Of a DNA stretch of 64,000 nucleotides, positions 7,960 to 16,438 are shown one piece after another (the stretch's first letter is position 1; every line of letters starts with the position of its first letter). The notes under the pieces are model-generated. The model was not told the origin of the DNA. It saw only the letters and a program-made list of their open reading frames with translations, and searched no databases. The DNA is taken from positions 4,216,001 to 4,280,000 of the forward strand of contig OZ244832.1 in assembly GCA_965220485.1 (NCBI GenBank), in the 5' to 3' direction. The translations under genes and the position numbers were made by a program. The DNA comes from Aldehydirespirator sp965220485. Its GTDB lineage: Bacteria; Actinomycetota; Acidimicrobiia; Acidimicrobiales; Aldehydirespiratoraceae.

Positions 7960-8224
7960 CCGCATACGTGCAGGTCGGCGCCACTCGGGCGCCGTGGCAT
8001 TTTTCGTGGTCGCAGCACTGTGCGAAGATGCCGGGGGTCAATCTGCCGAGGGGCGACTATGCCGAAGGTGCGACCGACACACACAAGAGCCGCTGGCGGA
8101 TGGCACCTCCAGGTTGCCGCGCACAACCGCTATGTCAGACGGGCCGTACCCCGCTACGCCGCCTCGGCGGCCAACTCGGGACGGGTATGCTCCGATCTGT
8201 CCGCATCTGAGGCCAGAATGGATC

Positions 8225-9373
8225 ATGGTGGCTGTCCGCGTTGACGTTGCGGCGTCGCTCTACGCATGGGCTGCGGAGAGGTCGGGCCTCGACGCGGACG
8301 AACTCGCCCACAAGTTCCCCAAGCTCCAGCAGTGGGAGAGCGGCGATCACTCTCCGACATTGAAGCAACTCGAACAGTTCGCAAGGGCGACCCGAACTCC
8401 GGTGGGCTACTTCTTCCTGCCTTCTCCGCCTGACGAGCAAGTTCCCATCCCCGACCTCCGCACGGTCGGCGACAGAGGCGTCCGGCGTCCGAGCCCCGAC
8501 CTCCTCGACACGATCTACCAGTGCCAGCAGCGACAGGACTGGTATCGCGACTACGCCCGCGGCATCGGGCTAGACCCGGTTGCGCACGTTGGCTCGCTGT
8601 CGACGGCCACGCCCGTCGACGAGGCGGCCTCGGCGGTGACAGCCGCGATGTCGTTCTCGATTGAACGAAGAGGAGCGAACTGGTCCGAGGCGTTCGGCTA
8701 CCTGCGAGACCAAGCCGAGGACAGCGGTGTGCTCGTGATGGTCAGCGGCGTGGTGGGAAGCAACACCCGCCGCAGGCTCGACCCCGCCGAGTTCAGAGGC
8801 TTCGCGCTCGCCGACCCTCTGGCGCCGCTCGTGTTCGTGAACGGCGCCGACACCAAGGCCGCGCAGATCTTCACACTGGCGCATGAACTGGCCCACATCT
8901 GGCTGGGGGAGAGCGCCCTGTCCGACGCCGATCTAGGCGTTCAAGCCACCGACGAGGTCGAACGCTGGTGCAACCGAGTCGCCGCCGAGGTGCTCGTGCC
9001 TCTGGAGGCGCTCCAGTCGGACTTCGACGCCCGTGCAGACCTCACGGACGAGCTCGATCGCCTGGCACGCCGGTTCAAGTCGAGCACGCTCGTGGTGCTT
9101 CGCAGGGTGCACGAGGCTGGATTCCTTGCGTGGGACGCCTACCGGCGGGCGTACAGCACCGAGTTCAGGCGCGTCATGGAGTTGGTCGGTGCGGGCGGTG
9201 GCGGCGGAGACTTCTACAACACCCAGCCGGCACGAGTCAGCAAGCGGTTCGCCCGGTCTGTAATAGTCAGCGCCCTAGAGGGCCAGACGCTATACGCCGA
9301 TGCATTCCAGATGCTGGGGTTGAAGAAGCTCGCGACGTTCAACGGCATGGGCGAGCGGCTGGGAGTCATGTGA
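8225..9373 (+). CDS. XRE - ImmA/IrrE (COG2856) metalloprotease-like protein
   Basis: The chosen ATG at 8225 gives 382 residues starting MVAVRVDVAASLYAWAAERS, the family's usual beginning; the frame is open further upstream but that part lacks homology features. The N-terminal third is a helix-turn-helix region (DELAHKFPKLQQWESGDHSP). The central part is an ImmA/IrrE domain with the zinc motif HELAHIWLG and a downstream Asn-Arg-Val-Ala-Ala-Glu segment supplying the third ligand. Such proteins regulate or cleave repressors, and this subtype is commonly followed by a DUF4411 (PIN-like) gene. Here the stop overlaps a GTG that starts a DUF4411-like N-terminus, but that partner is truncated after about eight codons, so this protein is left without its mate. 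Confidence 0.8.
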   Translation: MVAVRVDVAASLYAWAAERSGLDADELAHKFPKLQQWESGDHSPTLKQLEQFARATRTPVGYFFLPSPPDEQVPIPDLRTVGDRGVRRPSPDLLDTIYQCQQRQDWYRDYARGIGLDPVAHVGSLSTATPVDEAASAVTAAMSFSIERRGANWSEAFGYLRDQAEDSGVLVMVSGVVGSNTRRRLDPAEFRGFALADPLAPLVFVNGADTKAAQIFTLAHELAHIWLGESALSDADLGVQATDEVERWCNRVAAEVLVPLEALQSDFDARADLTDELDRLARRFKSSTLVVLRRVHEAGFLAWDAYRRAYSTEFRRVMELVGAGGGGGDFYNTQPARVSKRFARSVIVSALEGQTLYADAFQMLGLKKLATFNGMGERLGVM

Positions 9374-9477
9374 CCACGTACCTGTTGGATGCGCCCTACG
9401 GTTCAAGTTCGATCTCAACCGGAATCTCTACCGCGGCCTCAAGGAGCGCTTGGAGTTCAGCATGCAATTCGGGTTGA
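9370..9477 (+). pseudogene. Truncated DUF4411-like (PIN-type) toxin start
   Basis: A GTG overlapping the stop of the ImmA/IrrE gene (GTGA) starts MTTYLLDA, the first beta-strand with the catalytic Asp of a PIN-like fold as found in DUF4411 proteins. After these eight codons the sequence is the 3' end of the convergent ietS gene read backwards, so the remainder of the toxin is missing. I place the junction at about 9394. This is inferred from a short match plus the known gene order of the family. Confidence 0.55.
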
Positions 9478-11672
9478 CCCTCGTCGCGCCACAAGGCCAC
9501 GGCAAGGGCATACGACTGTTCCGCAGCGTCATCATCCCATCGGTTGGTGTTCCTGATGACCAGGAACATGGGGCTGTCCGTCGACGCATCGAGTCTCTGA
9601 TGGAACACCTTGCGGCCGAGTTGATTCGCCCCTCGTGACCGCGTCCGAGTGGTCGGCACTAGCTTCACCAAGTTCGAGCCGAGCCCAGACGCGGACGAGA
9701 CTCCTTCTTCCTCCTCCTCCTCTTCATCTTCCTCCTCCTCGTCCTCCTCCTCGTCGACTCGAGCGAAGACGTCTGCTACTTCGTCCAAGGGAAGCCCCTT
9801 GACGATGTGGTACTCCATGCCGCTGGCCATGTAGTCGAGGCGCCGAACCCTTGTGGGCGGCGAGTAGGCAAGCGCGACGTCCAGCCCTCGCTTGCCGCCT
9901 GGGGATATAAAGCTCGAAGGCACAGGGACCTCGTAGATGTGAACGCCGTTGACCGGAATGCTGTCCTCGGCAATGAGGATCGCTCGGTGGCTCGTCGATT
10001 CGGTCGCACGCGCTATCGATGGGCGCCCGTACCCGACGAGTGCTCTCTCCGCTTCTAACCGCACACTGTCGCTGCCGTGCCAGTTGTCGGCGAACGGCAG
10101 ACGTTCAGTGGACACCAACACCAGCGACCTGATCAACTCTGCCGAGAACGTTGGGAACTTGGAGACCACTGCTGCCGCGACTCGACTGACTAGTGGTACC
10201 GCATAGCTTGTTCCCACATCCCAGTTGAGAAGGCGGCCTGCTTCGGCGCTCGCTCCGATCACTCCCAGTTCAGCATCGTTGGATACCAGGACTCCCTCTT
10301 CGATCCCCAAGGTGCCCGCGCTCTCACTGACTTCGGGCTTGACGGCTTGGCCGGGACCTGGGCCCTTGCGGGTGATCGGCGAGGGCCAGCCTGGCTTTCC
10401 CATGGGCTGACGTCGCAGTGTCTCGTGGCTGCTGTGGGCCCCCGATGCTGCCGCATCCGTCAGACCGCCCGCGGTGAGGCTCAGCAAGGATGTTCCTGGG
10501 TCAAGAAGCCCTGTCGTGCCGTCATCAAGAAGCACTCTCGGATACTCATCAACGGAGGCCTCGCTGATCGCGTCAAGGTAGTCGGCCGGCCGAGAGTTGC
10601 CGGCGGCTACCACGACTACGAGTTCGAGTTCGCGGGCCAGGGCGTCCACCACTGCTGCGGCACTCATTTGTCTCGGTGGTGAGAATGGTGAGCGGCTGTC
10701 ACCGATGGCGAGGTTGATGATGCGGGCACCATGGGCCGCGCACCATGTGATGGCCTCTCGGAGATCGTTCTCCCATAGATCATCTATTGGGAACTCATTG
10801 TTGGCGTCCAGGACGCGAGCCGAGACAACACGACAGATCGGTCGAAGAGGCAGGCCCGGTGCTATTGCATCCTCAACGTTGCCGTGTAGTAGCAGTGAGG
10901 CGACCATGGTTCCGTGGCCATGCTGGTCCTGATCCTCTTCTATGCCTGTACCGATGGCATCCGAGGCCAGCACGGCTGCGCCGATCAGCGGATGTCCAGA
11001 TGCCACCCCCGAGTCAACAAGCCCCACTATGGCTGAACGAGCGTCAGGTGACTGCACTTCGGGGAGTTCTGCGGCAGACAGGCTGTAGAGCCTTGGCGTC
11101 GGCAGGGCCGGTTGCGGAAGCACATCCATCCGAGCAATGGCATCCAACTCAGCGACGGTCATGATCCGCGACGCGTGAACATAGGCACGCAACAGCACCA
11201 GTCCTGCGCTGTCGTCGGTCAGGGTGTCTACAACCCTGCCCTCTGCTGTTTCGATTCCATCCTTGACCTCAGAGAGCCATTCCTGAACGCGATCGGACGC
11301 ACCTGGATGCCAGCACTCGATGTCTATCCGCAGAGTGTCGTTGCCGGAATCGCGTATGGCGGACGCAAGTTCGGGAGTCACTCGATCTTGTGGTGCAAGC
11401 GGCCTGACGTGGTCAATGGCGTCGAAGAACTGTGCATGCGGCTCGGATTTTCTGCCCTCGGGGATTCCACCGGCGAAGGCATCCAGTCGCTCCCTGAAGG
11501 CAGCAAGCTCTGGATCGTCGGCGAAAGCGACCACGAGAAGACCATCTGACGAGTCGACAACCCGCAGTCCTGCTCTGCGGAATTCGTCGGCGTCGATGGA
11601 GGCTCCGAGTTCGAAGACCAGCATCAGGCGAGGATCCACCCCGAGCACCTGTGGTCGCCGCTGATGGCGCAT
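9396..11672 (-). CDS. ietS: IetS-like subtilisin protease of an AAA-ATPase/protease defence pair
   Basis: The 758-residue protein has an N-terminal region of about 200 residues without recognised motifs, then a complete S8 catalytic set: Asp220 (VDSG), His253 (HGHGTMVAS), Asn359 (AAGN) and Ser489 (GTSYAVP). No signal peptide is visible, so it should act in the cytoplasm. A run of Asp/Glu (about residues 632-650, encoded by a GAG/GAA microsatellite) separates the catalytic part from the C-terminus. It lies downstream of, and on the same strand as, an AAA ATPase gene (gap 158 bp). That order and these two families match ietAS, first known from plasmid maintenance and later reported as an antiphage system. 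The 3' end has overwritten a toxin gene. Confidence 0.8.
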   Translation of the reverse strand: MRHQRRPQVLGVDPRLMLVFELGASIDADEFRRAGLRVVDSSDGLLVVAFADDPELAAFRERLDAFAGGIPEGRKSEPHAQFFDAIDHVRPLAPQDRVTPELASAIRDSGNDTLRIDIECWHPGASDRVQEWLSEVKDGIETAEGRVVDTLTDDSAGLVLLRAYVHASRIMTVAELDAIARMDVLPQPALPTPRLYSLSAAELPEVQSPDARSAIVGLVDSGVASGHPLIGAAVLASDAIGTGIEEDQDQHGHGTMVASLLLHGNVEDAIAPGLPLRPICRVVSARVLDANNEFPIDDLWENDLREAITWCAAHGARIINLAIGDSRSPFSPPRQMSAAAVVDALARELELVVVVAAGNSRPADYLDAISEASVDEYPRVLLDDGTTGLLDPGTSLLSLTAGGLTDAAASGAHSSHETLRRQPMGKPGWPSPITRKGPGPGQAVKPEVSESAGTLGIEEGVLVSNDAELGVIGASAEAGRLLNWDVGTSYAVPLVSRVAAAVVSKFPTFSAELIRSLVLVSTERLPFADNWHGSDSVRLEAERALVGYGRPSIARATESTSHRAILIAEDSIPVNGVHIYEVPVPSSFISPGGKRGLDVALAYSPPTRVRRLDYMASGMEYHIVKGLPLDEVADVFARVDEEEDEEEEDEEEEEEEGVSSASGLGSNLVKLVPTTRTRSRGANQLGRKVFHQRLDASTDSPMFLVIRNTNRWDDDAAEQSYALAVALWRDEGQPELHAELQALLEAAVEIPVEIELEP

Positions 11673-11830
11673 CGTGATGTCGGCGATCGTTTCCCTGATC
11701 CGGCGACCGTGTCCTGGAAGGTCGTCGTGACGGCGATCCCTGCCGCCAGATGGCGACCTGGGTCGTCTCTCGCCCGCTGGGATGGCGCGCCGAAGCCGCA
11801 GTAGTGGCAGGCCAGGAGGTGGCTCAGGCT

Positions 11831-12823
11831 CTAGGCCAGGGAGCGTTGGATTATCCGGCGTCTCGCCTCCCCGCGGCTGATCGCATACGCGATGTGCTGT
11901 GAGCCCACGTGCTTGTCGAGCTGACGAACCATCAGCCGGATAGCGTCGAGAGCCACCGCTTCCACCTCTGCCGCGCTGAAGTCTTCCATCGTCTTGGCAG
12001 CTTCACAGATGTCAAAGTCGTGTCGAACCGACCTCAGCTTCAGTTCCAGGATCTCGAACCGGGCAGAGTAGTCAGGGGCTGCGATCTCGATGATCTCGTC
12101 GAACCGTCTCCAGACCGCCGTGTCCAGCAGTGCAGGATGATTCGAAGTGGCCACGAAGAGAGAGTCGCCCCGGTGCTCGTCGACGACTTGAAGCATGGCG
12201 GCCACCACCCGACGCAGCTCGCCGTGGTCGGCTCGGTCTGAGCGCTCACGCCCCAGCATGTCGAACTCGTCGAAGACCAGCACCCAAGAGCCCACGTCCA
12301 AGAAGCTGAAGATCTGCTCCAGGTTCCTCGCCGTTTCGCCCAAGTACGACGAGACGACCGTGGCCAGTTGCACCTTGGCCATGGGAAGCCCCAGCTGACC
12401 CGCCACCGCCTCGGCACTAGCCGACTTGCCGCAACCAGGAGGCCCCACCAACAGCAGGCTCGATCGTGGCGACACTCCATGGGCCCGCAGCGCCGAACGC
12501 TGACGGAACTCATCGACCAGCGAGTCGAAGACCGCGACTACGGACTCGGCTAACACCAAGTCCTGGAACGACAGCCGCGATTCTTCGAGCGATATCAGCG
12601 GCAGGTCGTCACGGGTCTTGGGTAGCGGGCGCAGCGACGACACTTGGAGCGGCCTGCGCGTGCGCCCCGGCTCCTCGAGTATCGCTTCCAGCTGTTCGGC
12701 CACCAAGTCGTGGCGCTTGCGCCTCTCGTCGTCGATGAGCTCCTTGGCGGCGCGCTGGAACCCGGCGTCGTCGCCCCGCTGATGGTTGCGGAGCAGAGCC
12801 TTCACCAAGTCGCTGCGCGCCAC
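11831..12823 (-). CDS. ietA: IetA-like AAA ATPase
   Basis: The 330-residue protein has an N-terminal basic helical region, then an AAA module: Walker A GPPGCGKS (127-134), Walker B VLVFDEFD (181-188), sensor 1 ATSN (225-228), and an arginine-finger-like WRRFDEI. This is the usual composition and size of the ATPase partner in IetAS, which presumably controls or feeds the subtilase encoded next on the same strand. It is the first gene of the pair; a perfect inverted repeat lies 42-60 bp upstream of its start. Other AAA ATPases share the motifs, so the name rests largely on the neighbouring protease. Confidence 0.8.
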   Translation of the reverse strand: MARSDLVKALLRNHQRGDDAGFQRAAKELIDDERRKRHDLVAEQLEAILEEPGRTRRPLQVSSLRPLPKTRDDLPLISLEESRLSFQDLVLAESVVAVFDSLVDEFRQRSALRAHGVSPRSSLLLVGPPGCGKSASAEAVAGQLGLPMAKVQLATVVSSYLGETARNLEQIFSFLDVGSWVLVFDEFDMLGRERSDRADHGELRRVVAAMLQVVDEHRGDSLFVATSNHPALLDTAVWRRFDEIIEIAAPDYSARFEILELKLRSVRHDFDICEAAKTMEDFSAAEVEAVALDAIRLMVRQLDKHVGSQHIAYAISRGEARRRIIQRSLA

Positions 12824-12864
12824 AACTCGAACCTAGTAGGCAACTACGACACCGACCACACCTC

Positions 12865-12883
12865 GGCAGAGTACAACTCTGCC
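12865..12883. promoter_or_regulatory. Inverted repeat upstream of ietA
   Basis: GGCAGAG-TACAA-CTCTGCC is a perfect 7-bp inverted repeat 42 bp upstream of the ietA start. It is well placed for an operator controlling the ietAS pair; no regulator is identified. Confidence 0.4.
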
Positions 12884-13357
12884 GCCCCCGACACAGGTCA
12901 TCCCCAACCAGCCAGCCGCTGCGAGCCACCCGACGGCGACCTCGCCAAGTCGTTGCAACCATGTCCAACGGTGCCAGGACTGCAATGGCCGTGCCTGCCT
13001 CTGCTGGGAGACGGCTGAACCGTTCGGCTAGGGCGCTCACGATTGTGTGGCCTCGGCGCCAGGTCCCACGCCCAACTGCTTAGCAGTCTCTCTACCCCGA
13101 CGCTGAGCCCGTCCCAGTTCCTGGTCGGCGCCTGACGCTGGTTCGCTTGCACTGCCCATTGCCAACGGCGAGTTGAACCCGCTCGCTGTCACGACGGCCG
13201 CGCTGCGCCTATCGAGTTGGGGCAGGAACCTCTCGGTGCTGGGCACGGCCAGCAGAGCCGGTGGCAGGGTAGTGGGCTTCCGCAGCTCACGCCATGGCCG
13301 GGGATCTGGAAGGATGGATCTGCGAGGCACCCTTGTGCGTGATGGAGGAATAGGGCG
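12884..13357. other. Intergenic DNA between divergent ietA and the DisA_N-domain gene
   Basis: About 470 bp without a supported gene. Two short overlapping minus frames meet at 13037-13040 (GTGA) but show no recognisable features. Near the right end GGAGGAA (13345-13351) is a good ribosome-binding site for the gene starting at 13358. Confidence 0.4.
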
Positions 13358-15076
13358 ATGAAGGACACGATTGATCAGTTCATGTGGGGATTCCAGCAGC
13401 AATTCAGGCTGGGCGTCGAGCGGGGCACCGAGCAGGCCCTTGCGGAAATTGGGTTAGGTGTCAAGGCGCGTGTTGTGCTCGTGGGTCTTACAAATGCAGA
13501 AAATGTTGAACATCAGCTTTGTGTAGAGCCTGAAGATGGCCCCCTCTCCGCTGAGGACCTCTCGACATTATCCGATCGAGCCACAGAGTTGTTCTATGCG
13601 GACCCTGACTCAGGGCTATCTCACACTAACAGCCGCCACCATGAACTCCAACAAACAGCGATATTCCTGCGATCTAGAGCCGAAGCTCTGGTAGAAGCGA
13701 TCGAGTCATCAGGTGCATTCGAAGGACTCACCTTCTTTGGAAGCGGCTCGGCATCTATCGGTGGCTATATGGTGCATACATGTGTTGGAGTCCCAACTCA
13801 AGAATTCGCTTCCATTCCAGCCCTTGATGATGATAGAATCGACAGAATCTACGTAGGACGGTCATTGCAACATGAGGTGATCGCTGAGTGTCTCCGCCGT
13901 GCTGACCGTGCCCTATATCTTCCAGATCCGGGAGCAAGCTTGTACACACTCGGAGCCACAGATGCCATAATCAAGGCAGCCGCTGAGTATTTTGTCGACG
14001 GACTTGTGTGCCGGGCTGTAGGGCAAGCAGCTGACTTGTTTCCTCGGATGAATAAGATCACGTCTCTCAGCTACGAACGCGCAGGTGCTATAGGGCGTCT
14101 CCTCATTGCTGGCAGTGATAGTGCCGATGAATGTGTGCGCGTCCGATTCCACAGGCCGGTTGCCCTTCACAACGCGCGAATCATGCGGAAACTCCTAGAA
14201 CTTAGCGACGACAGTACGGCCGTGCTTGCCGACCATAGTCGTGCGTACGGTCTCGGAACTTGCACATCCGCGAGCCCGGACGCTATCGAGGTTCTTGTGC
14301 GAGGTCATGCCGACTGGGAACTGCGCTTCGGCGGGTTGGCTCTGGTCCGTGTGTCCTATGGCCGTGCGAGGCTGCCGGTTCCGCTACTCGACCGCGAGAA
14401 GTTCGAAGACATATCTATGCGGACAGTTGGATCTGCCAATTTGGACCATATCTGGGATGTGGTTCAATCAGCCCAGGCCGCCCGTCGCGGAATGACGCTC
14501 GTTGTCTCCCACGCCCCCGAGGCCGAAGCATCTCGCCTCGGTGGGCAGGCCGTTCCGATCGACCCTCAACGCCTGGATCGTGCGGACATCACTCGCCTCG
14601 GCCAAGTGGACGGAGCCATCATTCTCAGCCCCGACGGCCGATGTCACGCCTTCGGCATCATTCTTGACGGTGAAGCGGTTGCTGGGCAGGGCGACCCATC
14701 CCGCGGCTCACGGTTCAATTCGGCTGTACGCTATCAACGAACTAGAGCCCCGAAGTCGCTACTGGTCGTAATCTCTGACGACGGGTTGGTTGACCTAATC
14801 CCGAACCTGATGCCCAAGGTACACAGGCACAAAGTTGAATCGGCCGTGAGCGCCTTCTGTTCGTGCTCCCAAACGGAACCCGTTGACGGTGAAGAGTTCG
14901 GTCGAACACATCGTCGGGTAGAAGAACTCCGCTTCTATCTGAACGCAGATCAGTGTGAACGAGTGAATGCTCGCTATGAAGGTGAAATGCGCCGCCGATA
15001 TGAGGCTGGAGGCCTCGCGCTATCCGGACCTATACTTAAGCCTCATCCGGATATGGACGACAGCTATTTCTTCTAG
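13358..15076 (+). CDS. Large protein with a C-terminal DisA_N (diadenylate cyclase-like) domain
   Basis: The 572-residue protein starts at an ATG six bases after a GGAGGAA site. Residues 1-340 have no motif I can name; they are mixed alpha/beta. Residues about 375-490 fit a DAC (DisA_N) nucleotide-cyclase fold: a strand/helix lead-in, QVDGAIILSPDG with the DGA motif at 418-420, then GSRFNSAVRY (450-459) at the place of the cyclase GTRHRAA motif, and LLVVISDDGLVDLIP in place of VVSEETG. DGA is kept but the RHR motif reads RFN, so activity may be altered. DAC domains make c-di-AMP; variants with long N-terminal domains occur in predicted conflict systems. The gene is A/T-richer than its neighbours and sits between ietAS and hsdMS, suggesting a transferred defence or sensing function. 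No signal peptide or helix. Confidence 0.65.
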   Translation: MKDTIDQFMWGFQQQFRLGVERGTEQALAEIGLGVKARVVLVGLTNAENVEHQLCVEPEDGPLSAEDLSTLSDRATELFYADPDSGLSHTNSRHHELQQTAIFLRSRAEALVEAIESSGAFEGLTFFGSGSASIGGYMVHTCVGVPTQEFASIPALDDDRIDRIYVGRSLQHEVIAECLRRADRALYLPDPGASLYTLGATDAIIKAAAEYFVDGLVCRAVGQAADLFPRMNKITSLSYERAGAIGRLLIAGSDSADECVRVRFHRPVALHNARIMRKLLELSDDSTAVLADHSRAYGLGTCTSASPDAIEVLVRGHADWELRFGGLALVRVSYGRARLPVPLLDREKFEDISMRTVGSANLDHIWDVVQSAQAARRGMTLVVSHAPEAEASRLGGQAVPIDPQRLDRADITRLGQVDGAIILSPDGRCHAFGIILDGEAVAGQGDPSRGSRFNSAVRYQRTRAPKSLLVVISDDGLVDLIPNLMPKVHRHKVESAVSAFCSCSQTEPVDGEEFGRTHRRVEELRFYLNADQCERVNARYEGEMRRRYEAGGLALSGPILKPHPDMDDSYFF

Positions 15077-15209
15077 GACTTGAGGGCATCATGTGTGCCA
15101 CAGATGTGCTCGCGGCTGCGGCTCATTGATTCTCCCGAAGCTCTGTATCATTTGTTCGAATCCAAGTTGGTAACTGCACTGACCGCTATCTCGCATCTCG
15201 GTTTCGAAC

Positions 15210-15224
15210 CCTGTTTGAAACAGG
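15210..15224. terminator. Hairpin between convergent genes
   Basis: CCTGTTTGAAACAGG is a perfect palindrome just after the end of hsdS (minus) and 134 bp after the DisA_N gene (plus). It lacks a T tract, so a terminator role is only plausible. Confidence 0.35.
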
Positions 15225-15226
15225 AC

Positions 15227-16438
15227 TCATGCTGCCACCCATGGCATCGGCATCTCACCGGTCACGACCGTCGTGATAAGCGCCTGTCTTCGCTCCGCTA
15301 GTAGAGCGATCTGCTTGGTCTGAAGGTCAACTGCCTGCGTCAGGCGCGCCTCCTGATTTGCTAAGCCAGAAGAAAGATCGTCTTGGGTCTCTCTCGATGG
15401 CACAGGCACTCTAATGAGGCCCAGATCTGCGAAGTTGATTCTTGGTGTGCGAACCTGCCCTTGGTCTGTCGCACCGATGCCACGCAATCGTCTTGTCATC
15501 TCCGACACGAACCACGATGATCTCATAACATAGTGCAGATACTTAGAAGACACTCGACTTCCGATCCGAAGCACTGTGTAATCAGGACTGACGAGCCCCG
15601 TCTGACCTACAACTCCTACACCACCTTGAAACGCTCGCATGCGATTGACTACTATATCGCCCGGATTGCACTTCTTGTACTTAGACAAGTTGTCGGCTCT
15701 AGACTGCTTGTCGAAGATAGTGCTCCGAGGAGTAACACCTTGATGTATGGAGACCGACAGCATTTTTGGTATCGGGCCTGTATCGTATCTGAGATCACTT
15801 TCGCATACTAGATACTTGAGCGGTACCAAAGACTCATACTCTCGCAGGATAGCTAAACTTTCCTCAACCAACAGAGTTCGACGCTCTTCGAATAATCGGA
15901 TCAACTGGTGCTGCTTGGATATGATAGCGTCAATACGGGCGGTTTCGATGTCTAGATATCTTGCAATATTCCGTTGAACAGAATGCGACGGTACGTGGAG
16001 TTTGATTTGATTGATAGCATCTGTCCGAAGCCCGAAACGTGTGACACCTGTCGCTCTAGATGCCATCTGGTTGCGGACGTCATCGGAGTTTATCGCCCAA
16101 TAGAGAAAACGTCCGTCGATCCTTCTTGGCCGCGGTCGCAGAATCGCTAGATGATATCCGCACACCATTCCAGATTGGGTGCGTTCCACAAAGGCCGGAA
16201 CTCCGATATCATCAACCGACTCGGAGTCCTTCGTGATCACGACATCCCCGGGGTTGAGCGTAAAGGCCTTGATCTGACTTCTTGAGGCGGTCGCTACCAT
16301 CAACTGCAGCTCTGGAACTATCCTGTCACCGTAGTAGACGTCCAAATAGTTTATGAGTCGTACTGGGACCTCATCGTCCTTCTCCTTCTTGTCTACGTTG
16401 CTGATACGTACGTCGGCAAGATGCCTAATCGGAATCAC
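15227..16438 (-). CDS. hsdS: Type I restriction-modification specificity subunit
   Basis: The 403-residue protein has the two-fold layout of HsdS: a first target-recognition domain (roughly residues 1-165) and second one (roughly 215-370), each followed by a conserved helix (NIARYLDIETARIDAIISKQ and NQEARLTQAVDLQTKQ) that docks on HsdM. Sequences such as NPGDVVITK and NPGDIVVNRMRAF, one per half, are typical. It sets the DNA sequence recognised for methylation and cleavage. Its start overlaps the hsdM stop by four bases (ATGA). It is distinctly A/T-richer than hsdM and hsdR, as usual for specificity genes that are exchanged horizontally. Confidence 0.9.
   Translation of the reverse strand: MIPIRHLADVRISNVDKKEKDDEVPVRLINYLDVYYGDRIVPELQLMVATASRSQIKAFTLNPGDVVITKDSESVDDIGVPAFVERTQSGMVCGYHLAILRPRPRRIDGRFLYWAINSDDVRNQMASRATGVTRFGLRTDAINQIKLHVPSHSVQRNIARYLDIETARIDAIISKQHQLIRLFEERRTLLVEESLAILREYESLVPLKYLVCESDLRYDTGPIPKMLSVSIHQGVTPRSTIFDKQSRADNLSKYKKCNPGDIVVNRMRAFQGGVGVVGQTGLVSPDYTVLRIGSRVSSKYLHYVMRSSWFVSEMTRRLRGIGATDQGQVRTPRINFADLGLIRVPVPSRETQDDLSSGLANQEARLTQAVDLQTKQIALLAERRQALITTVVTGEMPMPWVAA

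Noticed and set aside
9697..9765. TCC/CTC microsatellite as a regulatory or unstable locus between genes
   Set aside because: It is inside ietS and encodes the acidic Glu/Asp run in frame.
13037..13402. 121-residue minus frame overlapping the DisA_N gene start
   Set aside because: Overlaps the ribosome-binding site and first codons of the better supported gene and has no motif.
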